Positions 22,326 through 33,621 of a stretch of 64,000 bases of DNA are shown here, piece by piece; within the stretch, counting starts at the first letter, position 1, and each line of letters starts with the position of its first letter. The stretch spans positions 22,798,640 to 22,862,639 of the forward strand of contig NC_053141.1 of NCBI RefSeq assembly GCF_016808335.1, read 5' to 3'. Source of the DNA: Panicum virgatum (taxonomy: Eukaryota; Streptophyta; Magnoliopsida; Poales; Poaceae). The translations under genes were made by a program, and so were the position numbers. The notes under the pieces were generated by a model. The model was not told the origin of the DNA. It saw only the letters and a program-made list of their open reading frames with translations, and ran no database searches.

Positions 22326-23100
22326 CCTACAGACTCCGCAACAACTCGGCGGTGTACTCGGATCAGGTCCGAGTACGCATGGGTAACCTGCGCATCACCG
22401 AGTTGGATCAGTCCGACTCGGAGCAGATCTGATCTGATTCACCCTCACATCCTGAGGCCGAATATCAGGTCGCTGTCTTCACCCTCCCGCCCAACCGCGA
22501 CAGCCCCGACGGCCGGCGCCAGATCTCGGTTGTCTCGCTGGACTCCGAGTCCTTCGACGGCGAGGACGACCAACAATGTGCAGGTCACCTCCACCGTAAC
22601 GCTTTTCGTACCGATCGCCGGGCCAACGAGGAAGTCATTCGCTAGGGCGAAGAAGATCTCAAGAACGCCGAGTGTCGCAACCCTCGGGTTGTACGAAGAC
22701 GTGGAACCTCGAGAACGAGTTCGTCCTGGACTACGACGGCCACGAAGTCTTTGCCACGCCTTCCGCAAACATGGCCGTTGTGTTCCAGGTATTCGAGGGT
22801 CTTCCTCAAACCCCTGAGATTGCAAAAGCCCGTGCTCGTCTCCATGTTGCAGCAGCCCAGACTCAGGGCTTGAAGAATGAGTGCTCCAACTATCGGGCGC
22901 AGTCGAGCTCCAACTGCTGGGTACGCCCCCATCACCGGGACGAGGAGGTCGACCAGCCAGATCTTCACGCCCGCCTTGACCGCCGCGACCTCCGACTCCA
23001 CATAAACAACCATCATCGCGAGCGGGACGATGCCGAGCGGGAGCGACATCGCCGCTACGACGAGGAGCACGGCGTACCCGGTGCCAACCGCGATAAGCAA
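22326..23100 (+). pseudogene. Tat-like gypsy gag leader fragment, plus strand
   Basis: Frames shift, but peptides typical of the Tat/RIRE2-like gag leader are readable: a VFTLPPNRDSPDGR-type stretch (about 22470-22515), the FATPSAN and LPQTPEIAKARA region (about 22750-22840), and the basic RERDDAERERHRRYDEEHG stretch (about 23015-23075). Several stops and frame changes are present. It abuts the Sirevirus LTR on the left and meets an oppositely oriented fragment of a similar gag at about 23100. Confidence 0.6.
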
Positions 23101-23548
23101 TTTGACACCCAGGTCTTTACTTCCATCAATATGACTTTTGTAGAATTTGTCCCTCCTGCAACTTCGATAGCGGTCGAGTAGATGCGCAGCCATTGGCAAG
23201 GATCCTTGTGGCAGCACCGCCCAAATTAATCTGGCTCAAGTGCGCTAACCATCACCCTAAAGGTAATCCCGGCTAACACACACTTCAAACGGAGTAATCC
23301 GGCATGGCTGTCGGGTAAAGTCCCAAAGAATCCACCTGAGCGTCGATCAAACCCAAAGCTTACATGCAACCCACACGAAGGTGAGTCCAGAGAGTACAAC
23401 ATTTCACAAATATATTACATTCCAGAGTCTTAACTTAATTATTACAAACCAAGTTCGAAATTTCAGAAAGGTACTTAAAGTTCAAATTGAAAGTAGTTCA
23501 GAGATCAACGGCAGCGGAAAATAAAGCGAGTACTAAACGACGATATAA

Positions 23549-23578
23549 GATGTCATGATGAAGCCCGTACATGACATC
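23549..23578 (-). other. Stem-loop with GTACGGGCTT loop in LTR D
   Basis: On the minus strand GATGTCATG / CATGACATC pair perfectly over 9 bp around TACGGGCTTCAT. Confidence 0.65.
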
Positions 23579-24599
23579 ACTCGGCATTTTCATCGTTAGC
23601 CGGAGTCGTATCCCACTCCACCGACCAACCAGGAGGTAAAACACACGGCCAGGTCAAACTAGCTATCTGATCTTCAAACGTATCACCTGAAAACAAAGTG
23701 GAGCCACAAGCAAGGCTGAGTATTCTAATACTCAGCAAGGCTTACCCGACTAGGATATATTTAACCCTCTAACTAGACATGCAAGGCTTTTGGCTTGAGG
23801 GGTTTGTTTTTGCCGAAAAGCAATAAAGAGTAAGTCCTTATTTTCATATTTTAGTTTTCAAGTTCTAGTTCGACTAACCATTCTACATTAGCATCTATCC
23901 AATAGCATACATGGTGAAAAACAATTATTTTTCATCATTCAACCATATTCCTCATCATCATTGTTCCACTTCTTACTCTATGTGGCAAAAGGGTTAAGCA
24001 GTCTCAATATCCGTGAGAGACGGACGATTCGAATCGAATTTATTAACCTGGCCAGGCAGACCTAAACACATGCATGGGAATGAAATCACCCACGCGACTT
24101 TTCCCCTTTTTCCCCGGGCATGGAACAGGCCCACCGCCCTAGGGTGCCCTGCACCCGTGCGTGACCAAAGACCAGACAGTGGGCAGTATGTTCCACGGCC
24201 GGTTCCATCAGGTACTTAAGCTTACCGATTACCATATTCTCGGCATGTGGTTAGTACGTTCAAACGCTTAACCACCACTACCACACACCGCGGCCTTATC
24301 CATTTTCACTAAACAGACGGGGTATCACAAGTATAACAGCCCCGCCCGTAAACCTTATATTGCAGTGTGTAGTAAGCATTCAACTCCTATGAGCTCGCGA
24401 GTGACAGGAAATCACTCGACTTCTACCGAACTATTAGCATTGCCAACTAGCAACCTACACATACTAGTGTTCAAGCATAGGTACCTAGGATCATGCAACT
24501 GAGGTTCCAAACAATTCCTACAACTTAAATGCACAAATAAAATAGGGATATAAATAGTTGCATAAATTTAAAATAGGTAGGACATGCTCCGGGGCTTGC

Positions 24600-24743
24600 C
24601 TTCCTAAGCGGAGCTAGCCTTGGGCTTTTCTGAACTCTGGATCAGGTCTTCAGTGATTTCAGTTAGATTAACTTGAGCTTCACGCTGCTCACTCTCGGAC
24701 TCCGGCACCAGCTAGTACGTACCGTCGGCGAGAGTAGTCAAAT
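24600..24743 (-). other. Mini-exon-like segment in LTR D (144 bp)
   Basis: On the minus strand the acceptor CATTCGTGTAG is followed by the segment, which ends GGAAG/GCAAGCCCC. Phase-1 reading: LADGTY, one TAG where LTR C has Glu, then LVPESESEQ, an acidic stretch, and EGKPR across the donor. The length equals that in LTR C. Confidence 0.55.
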
Positions 24744-27532
24744 CTACACGAATGCATATGCGTGAGTTGTGGTGATGGTAAAAATCTTAATTTAATTCAC
24801 TATAGAGTTGTAAAATATTTTCTTTACATCACCTTGGGCAATCTTTTATAGAGTATTATCTAGATTAACTATTTCTTATTAAGTAAGTTGGGGTTTTGTT
24901 AGTTTTTAGAAAAGTTACTTTCAAGTGCAAGCATGGAATATTTAAAACAGCTGATACATATAGCTTCTGAAGATGAAATTTTTATGGAGAGTTAATTACT
25001 TAATTACAAACTTGCCATAAAATTTTCAGCTATTTTCACTGAGCATACTAATTATTAAAAATGCATTAAACAGCCACTGTTAGGATTCAGATTCATTTAT
25101 ACAGAACAAACCCTACAAGTAAAGATGCTAAAATTTTTACTGAGTGCTCCTAAACTTGTGGTAAGTCTACTGTAAAAATTTCAGATTTAACTAATCATTA
25201 CACAAGGCATGAAAAATAGTACAATGTATAGCTGCATGGATCAAAACTAAATTCCACAGACTGTTATAGCAAATTACAGAGCCTCATCTTTTACCAGCAT
25301 GGTTATATACTCAAAGTTAACACCTAGAAAAATTATTAGGATTTTTCATGTGCAGGAACTATTTTTCATGATTTAAGGTATCTATCCTCACCAAAAATCA
25401 TTTGGTCCAGTTGGATTTAACTAAAAATTCTCAAACTTTTTCTGTAGACTCTGGGAACGAAAATACAGGTACTGTAAAAGTTTTAACCCATGAAACATAT
25501 CATAACAACTTAGATAAATAAAACTATCTATCCTAGGCATACATCAAGATTTAAATAAACTGATAGCTAGGCATGTCAACTATCCACGAAACTTTTACAC
25601 AAGGCCATTCATCTAACAGGTAACCCACTGACCAAAAATGGCTAACAGCTCATTCTTGTAACTTGAGATCTAATAAAAGGTATATTTTCTTTGTATTTTA
25701 AATGAAGCAAAAACTATTGAGCAAATGAAAAAGTGCTTGTAGCAAAAGTTGTAGATCTCTTTTCAAAGATTCCATAACAGTTGAGTTTGCATTTTTCTGA
25801 TGTTTCTACGATTTTTAAACGAATTTACAAGTTTGCTGTTTTTCAAAACAAAAGAAAAAGGAAACGGAAACTTGCATCTAGGCCCCTGCAAAGATTTGGG
25901 GGCTAGCACATCAGCCCCTGGCCGGAGCTAGAACAGGGGAAGCGGCGGCGGTTGTTTCCCGGCGAGGAGGAGGCTCATCGCCGGCGGGGATGGCGTCAAG
26001 GGGTGAGAGCTCACCGAGCTCTACCCGTGGGTGGGGGATGTCGTCGACGGGGATGGCCGGAGCAGGCGCGCCGGCGGCGCACAGGGAGCGGTGAGCCTCC
26101 GGTGGCCTGGGGGTGGTCGAGGGGTCGAGGAGCTTCATGGCGGCAAGGAGAAGCTAGCTAGGGGGTCCATTGGAGGCGAGGAAGGGCGGGGGAGGGGGCT
26201 CCGCGACGGGGTGGCGCTCGGCGGTGACAATGGCGGCCGCGGCGGCATTCCAGGACGCAGGGAGGGGAGTGGGGGCTTGGCTTGGGGTGGAATGGAGAGG
26301 GGAGGAGCTGGAACACGAGGTGGCGAAGTGAATGGGGAGGAGAGAGCTCGGTAGGAGGGGGAGTTAAGGCCGGGCGGCGCTGGTGGCCGTCGGCGCGTCG
26401 CGAAGCCGTCGTCGTGGAGTGCCACCGAATCGAGCAGGGGCACAGCGAGGGCGGGCGAGCGCTTGAATGCGTGCGCAGAGTCAACGGCGGGGAAAGGGCG
26501 TGTGGTGGTGTGGCCGAGCGGCGAGGCAGTGATGGCGCCGCGTGCGGGCGGGCGGCAGCGAGCGGGGTCTGGGCGCGTGCGCACTCGAGCGGGGGTGGGG
26601 GGTCAGCGGCGCGGCGAGGCCGCAGTGCGGTGGCAGCAGGCGCAGCGAGCTCGCGGTAGCGGTGCAGCGAGCGGGGCGAGCGCACGTGCGTGCGCGCTCG
26701 AGTGCCTGCGCGCTCAGGGAAGGGGAGGGTCAGCGAGGGAGAGAGAGAAAGGAGAGAGAAAGGGAGTGGAGAGAGAAAAAGAAAGGTCAACGGTTTGACT
26801 CAGTTCAAACTCAAAATTTTCAATTGAAACTCGAAAAATTTTGAACACGAAAGTTGTTCAAAATTCAATTTCCTACAACTTTCCTTTCAGGCAAAACTTC
26901 GTTTGAGCAACAATTTGAAAGTTTAAAATTTGAAATCAAGTTTAATGAACCCACTGTTTTTCAGGGTTAACTCCAAATTTCATGTTATAACTTGAAAAAC
27001 TTTGAATACGAAAGTTGTTTATCTTGTCAAACTCTACAACTTTCGTTTTGGGCAAAAGTTCATTTGAGCCAAGGTGTGAGAGTTGACTTTTTGGGTTCAT
27101 TTAAACGGATTTCGGGCTTTTGAGTAATTGAGAATTTTGGGGGTTTAACATGTCATTTTCTATTAATTGCATGTTTTAAACAGTGCTAAACACCAGAGGT
27201 GTCACAATCCTGTTTGCCCTCGTATTTCTTAAAATTATGCATGTTGACTGGGTTGAAGCTGATCGGGTACTCACATAGTTTATGTTCTGACTGAAGGCTG
27301 GGAACCGATTGGTTTCATCTGTAGGGCGTCCGTGACACCTGGGATTGATGATATCTGGTGCATCACTGAGGTTGCCACGATTGCAATCGCGACTTCTTGA
27401 GGGGCCGGCGTGATGACTCTCATCTTGGTATCTAGGCCGGTGCTTCCTGGCTGTCGTGCTGGAGTATGACTGTTGTGGGAAGCAGATGGAGCTGGCTTCT
27501 GCCTACCAATCTGATGCAAGGCATCTCTGGTC

Positions 27533-28965
27533 TGTAAGGATCACCGGGGTGTCCGACCCTAGAGGGGGAGGGGGTGAATAGGGTCGCTAATCGCTTTTTA
27601 ACCTAGGGCTCAATCTACTTGCATAAGATAAACCTAACACGTCATATGCATGCTAGTTATGACTAAGGTTTATCTTTGCTACTCTCTACTTTCCCCAAAG
27701 ACTTGCAACCTATAGCCAATCCTAATCAAACTAACTAGGAAAGTATAGGCACGCAAGAAGAGTAAATGCGGAAACGTAATACGGTAAGTAAAGAGGTAAG
27801 TGCAAGAGGGATGCAAACTCCCGAGTAGACACGGTCATGTAACGTGGTTCGGCACAAACGCCTACGTCCACGGGACACCGAGGCTCTTCCGATCACCGTC
27901 TTGCACTACGCCACCAATGGCGATGCCGGCAAGCAAAGGCAAGTGCCCACAAGACACCGAGTCTCGTGCACCGCCACCGTCTCTCTCGGTCACCCGGCCG
28001 AAATCCACTACGGAGCTTCTCCACCAAGGAGGGGGCCTCCTCTTCCCCCGCACAAAGTGTCGTTGCCACTCCACACCAAGACGGAGGGTCACACGACAGA
28101 TCACAAGTTGCTTGCCGCAGCAAGACTTCTCTCAAGGGAGCTCTCGCAAGAACTAATCCCTATTACAAGCACTAAGCACTCTCACAAGTGTGCTTAAGCC
28201 TATATGATGTACAATGAAGCTCTATAGTGGTTGGAGATGTTCTTGGGTGTGTGTGGGATGTCCAGCAACTCCAGCAAACTTCAAATGGCCGGGGTGAGGC
28301 GTATATATAGGCCACCAAGTCTTGTAGCTGTTGCTCCAACGGTTAGCTGAAAATCTGTGTACCACCGGAAGAACCGATGCCTCTTGGCGGGGTAGCGTCG
28401 GTTCATCCGGTTACTCATAACCCGAAGTAGCCGTTGGACTCCTGACGGCTGACTCAGAGACCACCGGTTGAACCGATGCAATGCACCGATGCCTCATCAG
28501 TTCAACCGGTGCTGAAGGGTCTTCTTCTGACAGCTGACGTCATTGAACCGATGGTATGCACCGATGCACCATCGGTTGAACCGGTGCTGAAGGAACTTCT
28601 CCTGGGTACTTGACATCGTCTCTGGTACACAGTCCGGCCAAAACACCGATGCCCTTTCTTTGACAGTCGGTTCAACCGGTGCCTATAGGCTGACTTGGCT
28701 TCGATTTCATCCTGCACCAAACATCGTAGCGTCGGTTCTTCCGACAAGCGTCGGATGCACCGGTGCCCCTGGCGTCGGTTCTTCCGGTGCTCCTAACCGA
28801 AGAGCTTCGGGCCTTGCTACGCCTATCTTCTCTTTCTTTTTGTCATCACTTGAACCTAAAAGCCTGAGAATGATCATCTTAATAATCATATTAGTCCAAG
28901 TGTTGTGTTGTCATTCGATCACCAAAATCACTCGAAATGGCATAAATGGTGCCATGTTCGTTACA
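27533..28965 (-). repeat. Solo copia (Sirevirus-type) LTR, target duplication TGGTC
   Basis: On the plus strand it starts TGTAAGGATC and ends GAACGTTACA in reverse sense (TGTAACGAAC on the minus strand), an imperfect inverted repeat. Flanks 27528-27532 and 28966-28970 are both TGGTC. Near its left end CTAGAGGGGGAGGGGGTGAA mirrors the CACCCCC...CTAGG end of the Sirevirus LTR above. It contains an array of CCGG-type palindromes (28362-28789). Confidence 0.92.
28362..28789. repeat. Array of CACCGGTTGAACCGATG-type palindromes in the solo copia LTR
   Basis: Copies at about 28462-28478, 28494-28511, 28570-28586, 28666-28681 and 28774-28789, with partial copies between. The core CCGG-TTGAA-CCGG has the same 4-5-4 geometry as the other Sirevirus motif but a different centre. 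One arm often reads CGATG instead of CGGTG. Confidence 0.8.
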
Positions 28966-29950
28966 TGGTCAAATGCTGAATTTGGCAAATTTTGAGGGTA
29001 TCCGGTAAACCTTGCATTAATATGGCTGCTTCGGCTAGGTTGATCAATGGGCTGCAAAAAGCATTGACAGCTGCTTCGTCAAAATCTCGTCGTAGATTAC
29101 GTGGTCCATGTAGCGCTGGAGCACGCTGAGCTCGTGTAGTTGCGTTCTTTCTGCAAGTGGCACGGCGACGGTTCCGTCGTCGCCGGCTATCTCTGTCTTG
29201 TTGAGATTCATCTTGCGGAGCATTAACTGATAGCTCATCATCCGATATCTGGTCCAGATTCTCGTTGGCGTATTGATCAGCCTGAGACCCGAGTGCACTA
29301 TCTTCTCCATGGAGCAAAACATACACTTGTCTGTCTGGGGTCGAATGAGTTGTGCTGCAGTCAACTAGAGCAATGTCGCCGATCTCTTCTTCCCCGACTA
29401 GAGAGAGAGGTCTGCCCGATTTGTAAGGCAGGTCCCGAAGACATGCTACTAGGCGGGTGTTGTTGGTAGACTCTGAATTCTTCCAGTATACGACTCGACT
29501 TAGCGGTGTTGCCATGATGGTCAGACTTGGAAAGTTGAGCAAGTCCAAGTCGAAATCGTCATCTGAGTCCGGATAAGGAGTCGAACTGAGGAGCAGACCG
29601 AGTCAGGACGGAGTTCTGATCAAGATTTTTTTGGTGGAAAATTGCGGAGTATGATGCGGCCGAATTTTCCAATCCGAAGGGAAAACAAGTCGAAGTCGTG
29701 TCCGAGAGGGACATCCTCTTGATCTTCTCTGTGAGTTGAGGAAGGAGAATTCCGGTCGAAGTAGTTTCACAGGGTTCTTCCTGCTGTGATGCCTTCATGT
29801 TCGTGGCATCAATCAAGTGGCTGACGAAGCCGCCTGATCCATCGGCGGTGCAACTCCATGAACTGAAGATGAATGTGGTTCCAGCGCTGATCGCCGGGAA
29901 GTCGAAGTCAAAGTATGCCATCGAATTTTTCTGTTGATCTTTGGCGAGAT

Positions 29951-29968
29951 GCCCCACGGTGGGCGCCA
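29951..29968 (-). other. Primer-binding site of the Tat-like element
   Basis: On the minus strand TGGCGCCCACCGTGGGGC follows the LTR end after two bases. This is the usual position and sequence type for Tat-like elements; the primer tRNA is not certain. Confidence 0.7.
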
Positions 29969-29970
29969 GC

Positions 29971-30616
29971 TGTCTGTGTTTTACCGGCGAGTTCTTCTGA
30001 GGTATACCCCCGAGGAGAGTGGTTGAAGGTAGGGACTCGCCAAGATCATAACGTGATGGTGCAAGGAACACAAAGATTAGACGTACAGGTTTCGGCCGTC
30101 GGAGCATAATACCCTACGTCCTGTGTGGTGGTTTGTATTGCCTTATGTGTTGTTCGATATGTTGGACGGGTCCCTACCCTCCCTTATATAATCTGGGGGA
30201 ATAGGGTTGCATAGAAAGTCCTGACCGAGTACCAGAAGAGTTCTACTCCGAGTAGGTCGGGTAGTTTCCTTGTACTCCAGCTAGTTCTACTGCTGCACTT
30301 GTAGTTACAGTAGAGGTAAGGCGTATCCGTGTTCTATTCCTTACTCTAGAATATTCCATGCCCGTGAGCAATCTCGCTGCCTCGGATCTGACACCGACTT
30401 CTAGAGGATAAGATCAAATCTCCCGCCAAGCCGCACCAGGACGGGAGCCAGTCCAGGTTTGGGCGACCCCAGGGGTCGGCCGACCCTTGGTGGCACTCCC
30501 CCGGTTCCTCCTTCCTCTGGCTGGCTGGCAGGTGGGCCCTAACCTTATCCCTTGGGTGCATCTTGCTTGGAGCGCCCGTTTCCTATGGTTTGTGGGCCCG
30601 TCTTGTAAGTGTAACA
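29971..30616 (-). repeat. 5' LTR of the Tat-like element (646 bp)
   Basis: On the minus strand it starts TGTTACACTTACAAG at 30616 and ends AAAACACAGACA at 29971, next to the primer-binding site. The right flank is CAGGA; the other side is lost. Confidence 0.75.
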
Positions 30617-30906
30617 CAGGATTGGATCATCTATGCATTTCTTCTTCATTCACTTGTGTTTTCCTTTGCATTTCAACTATGGGTGCCTGCAGACCATGGT
30701 TCACCAAAACTTGTGGAACTTGATTAGGTATATGCCCTACAACTAAGTTTGGTGATGAAATGTTATGAAAAACTACAGAAGTTGACGGCTGATTTTAGGA
30801 CTTAAGGGCCATCAGCACAGTTGTGTAGTAGAAGATGAAATCCCTTGGAGTCTGACCAGCTTATTTTAATGATGAAATTGCACCCATTTGTCTTGCCAAT
30901 CACAAT

Positions 30907-32623
30907 TCATTGGTCTAAATTGTTCCAGGCTTCCAGCCAAGTCATTCCAAGGACCATATCATAGGCACCCAGTGGTAAGACTAGAGCATCAACTGTGAAC
31001 GTATGTCCCTGGACCCACCAAGAGAAGCCTTTAACTAGTTGAATGCAAAGAATAGTTTGACCATTAGCCACCCTGAATTCCATAGGAGAAATGTCTACCA
31101 CATTACAGTGTAACCTGTCCAGAAGTCCGGCATTGATGAAGGTGTGAGAGCTCCCAGTATCCAGCAACTGAAGCAACACCTGGTTGCTTGCCGGAGCTCT
31201 GGATTTAATCAACTTTGCTATATCAACTCCAGAAATAGAATTTAGTGAGACAAACACATCCTCAGAAGTATACACTGATGGGGGAGATTCTAACAGTTCC
31301 AACACTTCATCAGAGAAAAGGATACCACCATCACCCCCATCTTCCATAGCAATATAGTTTAGATTGGGACTTGCAGGCTGTTTGCACTTGTGACCAGGGC
31401 TAAATTTTTCACCACACTTGAAACACAAGCCATTAAGCTTCCTATATTCTTTTAACTGTCTAGCTTTCCAGAGTTCGCTAGCTTGAGCAGATGCAGCAGG
31501 TTCAGATTCGCTCATAGCAGAGTTTTTGGGAGAGGGAAGCTTGTAAGATGTCTTCTTCTGTCTAAGTAAAAGCCCTTCCTAGATGACAGCCAGAGTTGCA
31601 GTCCTTGTCACAATGTCAAGTACCTGAATCTCCACTACTTCTCATAATTCTTCTTTAAGGCCTAGTATAAAATGAGATATGAGGAAAGGTTCACTAATTG
31701 TCTTATCATACAAGCGAATGCTATAGACCAATTGCTCAAAGGTTGTCTTATATTCTGCCATAGTATCACAATGTTTAAGAGTTAAGAGAACACGAATCTT
31801 ATCTCTGTGAGTGGTAATGTCAAACTCAACAAGGACAGCAGATTGGAACTCATCCCAACTCAACACCCCATATGGATCCTTATAAGCCTGAAACCAATGT
31901 GTTGCACGACCATCCAGGTACATAGTAGCCGTAGTAACACGAAACCCCTCGGGAATTTGAAACATAGCAAAGTAAGTAGTGCATTTATCAATCCAAATCC
32001 GAGCGTCATTACCATCAAACCTAGGGAATTCCATCTTAGGTAACCAAGGACGACGAGAACTAGAGTCATCATGAACCCCATTTGTGCGAGAATTACCCAC
32101 GCCTATAGGAATCAGTTGGCGCCCATCTCCAGCAGTACCCGCAACATCAGAAAAATAGCACTCGAATCAGGTAGGACAGGGGACTGAGGAAATACCATGT
32201 GATGGTTATGATACTGTGGATGCGGTGGGGGAGGAAATCATGGAGGAGCACCCATCAAGCCGGGGCCATCGCGACCTGGAACAGCTTCGGCAATGCAGAG
32301 GTCTTCAGAGCGCGTGAGACTTTCTGCTGCTCCTTCTAGACTGCAACCAGGGATGTCATGGCCAGATCTACCTTGGTTTGGACTTGGTCGAGGCGGCTCG
32401 CCTGATCAACCATATTGGTGTTCATGTCAGTGAGCTGCTCCGTCAGCAAGGACAAGTCATCTAGCTTGGTGACGACCATAGTAAGCTTCTCCTCGAAGAG
32501 CTTGCGTATGCGTTCCTCCATCTCATCCATGGCGGCGCAAATCTGACGGGTGTACGCGGCTTGACGATTTGGCGCCGTGGCGAATCGAGTGTCTCGTCGA
32601 GCGAAGAACAAGTAAATCCCCAA
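30907..32623 (-). pseudogene. Reina-like gag and protease
   Basis: An N-terminal coiled coil (32623-32336, EERIRKLFEEKL) is separated by a frame change from the gag core (32100-31642, PKMEFPRFDGNDARIW, HWFQAYKDPYG). The same frame continues through a TGA at 31642-31644 and a TAG shortly after, both plausible C-to-T changes. It then runs into the zinc knuckle CFKCGEKFSPGHKC (about 31430-31390) and protease DTGSSHTF (about 31160-31135). The frame ends at 30907 at a TAG. Recognisable pol-like peptides (DWQDKWVQFHH) follow, with several stops. Confidence 0.8.
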
Positions 32624-32841
32624 CTAATCCCTAAGCAGTGCAAGAGAACGTGGTGGTCGACGGCGCCGAGCGGCTAACCAGCGATTTGCATGGCCGCCGT
32701 CGACTGGAAGTCAGTGGGCAGGGCGTGGACGCCGGAATCGGAAGGATTCGCGGTAGAGCGGATCGAGTCGTCGGGAAGGCAGACTAGGTCAAGGGGAGGC
32801 GGCGAGATGAAATCTGGGCGAAGACGTGCCAAGGAAAGACT

Positions 32842-32854
32842 GAATCTGATACCA
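32842..32854 (-). other. Primer-binding site of the Reina-like element
   Basis: On the minus strand TGGTATCAGATTC matches the 3' end complement of initiator tRNA-Met (TGGTATCAGAGC) at its first ten bases, two bases after the LTR end. Confidence 0.8.
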
Positions 32855-32856
32855 AT

Positions 32857-33130
32857 TGTAGTGTCCAGACCACGGTAGCGGCGATTAGTAGCGGATAACA
32901 GAATTTAGGGGGGTAGACGGGAAAGAACAGGAGGGATTCAAGGGAGGAAGAGCACCGAGTAGGAAGAACAGCTCGGGAGGAAGAGAGAGATTCAGACAAA
33001 TAAATTTCCTTCATGTTTTTCGATGCCGATACCCGTAGCCAACTCAGTTACATATAGTAGCTAAACTGGGTTGAACACACCCGATAAAAGCCCAAGGCCC
33101 AAACTAAAAATTACAGCCCAAGGACTAACA
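32857..33130 (-). repeat. 5' LTR of the Reina-like element (274 bp)
   Basis: On the minus strand it starts TGTTAGTCC at 33130 and ends GGACACTACA at 32857. The outer boundary is inferred from this imperfect inverted repeat. Flanking bases to the right are AGCAA. Confidence 0.65.
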
Positions 33131-33621
33131 AGCAAACTACTACTCTTTTGCCTTGCCGTCGTCATGCATGACATGCTCATAAGCGTCGGGCAGCCGGGGG
33201 AATGCGGTGTGTAGAGAGGGGCCGGAGGCGCGCGCGTGCTGGGGCCCGGGAGGAGCAGGCGGCGGCGTGCAGGAAGGAGGGCACGGCGACTTCGCCGGCG
33301 CAGGGAGGAGCGTGCGCCGGAGGAGGAGGACGGCGGCGGCGCGCGCCCTGGGGGAGGAGGGGACATCGGCGGCAGCTAGGAGAAGGAGGAGGAGGAGGCG
33401 GCACCAGCAAGGAGGAGCGGCGGCGCCCGTCGTCCATAGAGGAGGAGCCCAGGGAGCTGGCGTCGGGGCCTCGACCCTCTGGGGCCTAGGAGCACTGCCT
33501 GGCGGGGAGCGGCGGCCGGCGGGAGAGCGGGCGAGCAGGCCAGGAGAGGGGCACGGGGTCGAGGAGCGAGCGAGCGGGCCAGGGGAGGGCGCGAGGTCAA
33601 GGAGCGGCCGAGTGGCGAGAG
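33131..33621. other. GC-rich stretch, no gene recognised
   Basis: Highly GC-rich, with overlapping low-complexity open frames on both strands (Arg/Gly/Ala or Pro/Ala-rich) and no domain motif. It may be host sequence upstream of the GMP synthetase gene. Nothing else is supported. Confidence 0.5.

Larger units (their letters stand above)
23207..27206 (-). repeat. Solo gypsy LTR D (4000 bp), target duplication ATCCT
   Basis: On the plus strand it starts TGTGGCAGCACC and ends GGTGTCACA, so the ends are TG...CA. Flanks 23202-23206 and 27207-27211 are both ATCCT. No internal retrotransposon sequence remains, so this is a solo LTR from recombination between the two LTRs of one element. On its own strand it starts TGTGACACCTC and resembles LTRs B and C. 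It contains a mini-exon-like segment (24743 to 24600), a dyad (23716-23735), a stem-loop (23549-23578) and a GC-rich block (about 25920-26750). Confidence 0.93.
27207..29921 (-). pseudogene. Tat-like gag leader, minus strand, interrupted by a solo copia LTR
   Basis: The probable start is the ATG complement at 29921-29919 (MAYFDFDF). The frame stops at 29559; a second frame covers 29600 to 28966. That frame includes a basic RRRRNRRR stretch (about 29190) and the conserved SPLINLAEAAILMQGLPD segment (about 29010-29060). The reading resumes left of the solo LTR at 27532-27280 (GRQKPAPSASHNSH). Another stretch (about 27250-27207 plus 23206-23110) shows NMHNFKKYEG and WLRIYSTAIEVAGG, typical of the gag core. 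No enzyme domain is present. Confidence 0.6.
23101..30616 (-). mobile_element. Tat-like gypsy element, minus strand, fragmentary, with two nested solo LTRs
   Basis: Read right to left: 5' LTR (30616-29971), a primer-binding site (29968-29951), then leader and gag pieces at 29921-28966, 27532-27207 and 23206 to about 23101. The pieces are separated by a solo copia LTR and by solo gypsy LTR D. In both cases, removing the LTR and one copy of its 5-bp duplication rejoins the gag reading. Pol and the 3' LTR are absent. Confidence 0.7.
30617..33130 (-). mobile_element. Reina-like gypsy element, minus strand, 5' half
   Basis: Read right to left: a short LTR (33130-32857), a primer-binding site (32854-32842), gag (32623 to about 31640), zinc knuckle and protease (31515-30907), and degenerate sequence to 30617, where the Tat-like LTR begins. 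The short LTR and the CFKCGEKFSPGHKC knuckle fit the Reina group; the clade assignment is tentative. RT and later domains are absent from the window. Confidence 0.75.

Noticed and set aside
26158..26790. Long Pro/Arg/Ser-rich minus-strand frame, and similar frames at 50196-50851, 62023-62827 and 4593-5721
   Set aside because: Low-complexity frames in GC-rich blocks of LTRs; overlapping frames exist on both strands, with no domain and no agreement between LTR families. Not reported as genes.
23207..27206. Full element between LTR-like ends with LTR C as partner
   Set aside because: LTRs C and D differ strongly, and D has its own ATCCT duplication on both sides, so D is an independent solo LTR.
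28362..28789. CRISPR-like array
   Set aside because: Repeats are short, imperfect and irregularly spaced, and the genome is a plant's; they are LTR palindromes.
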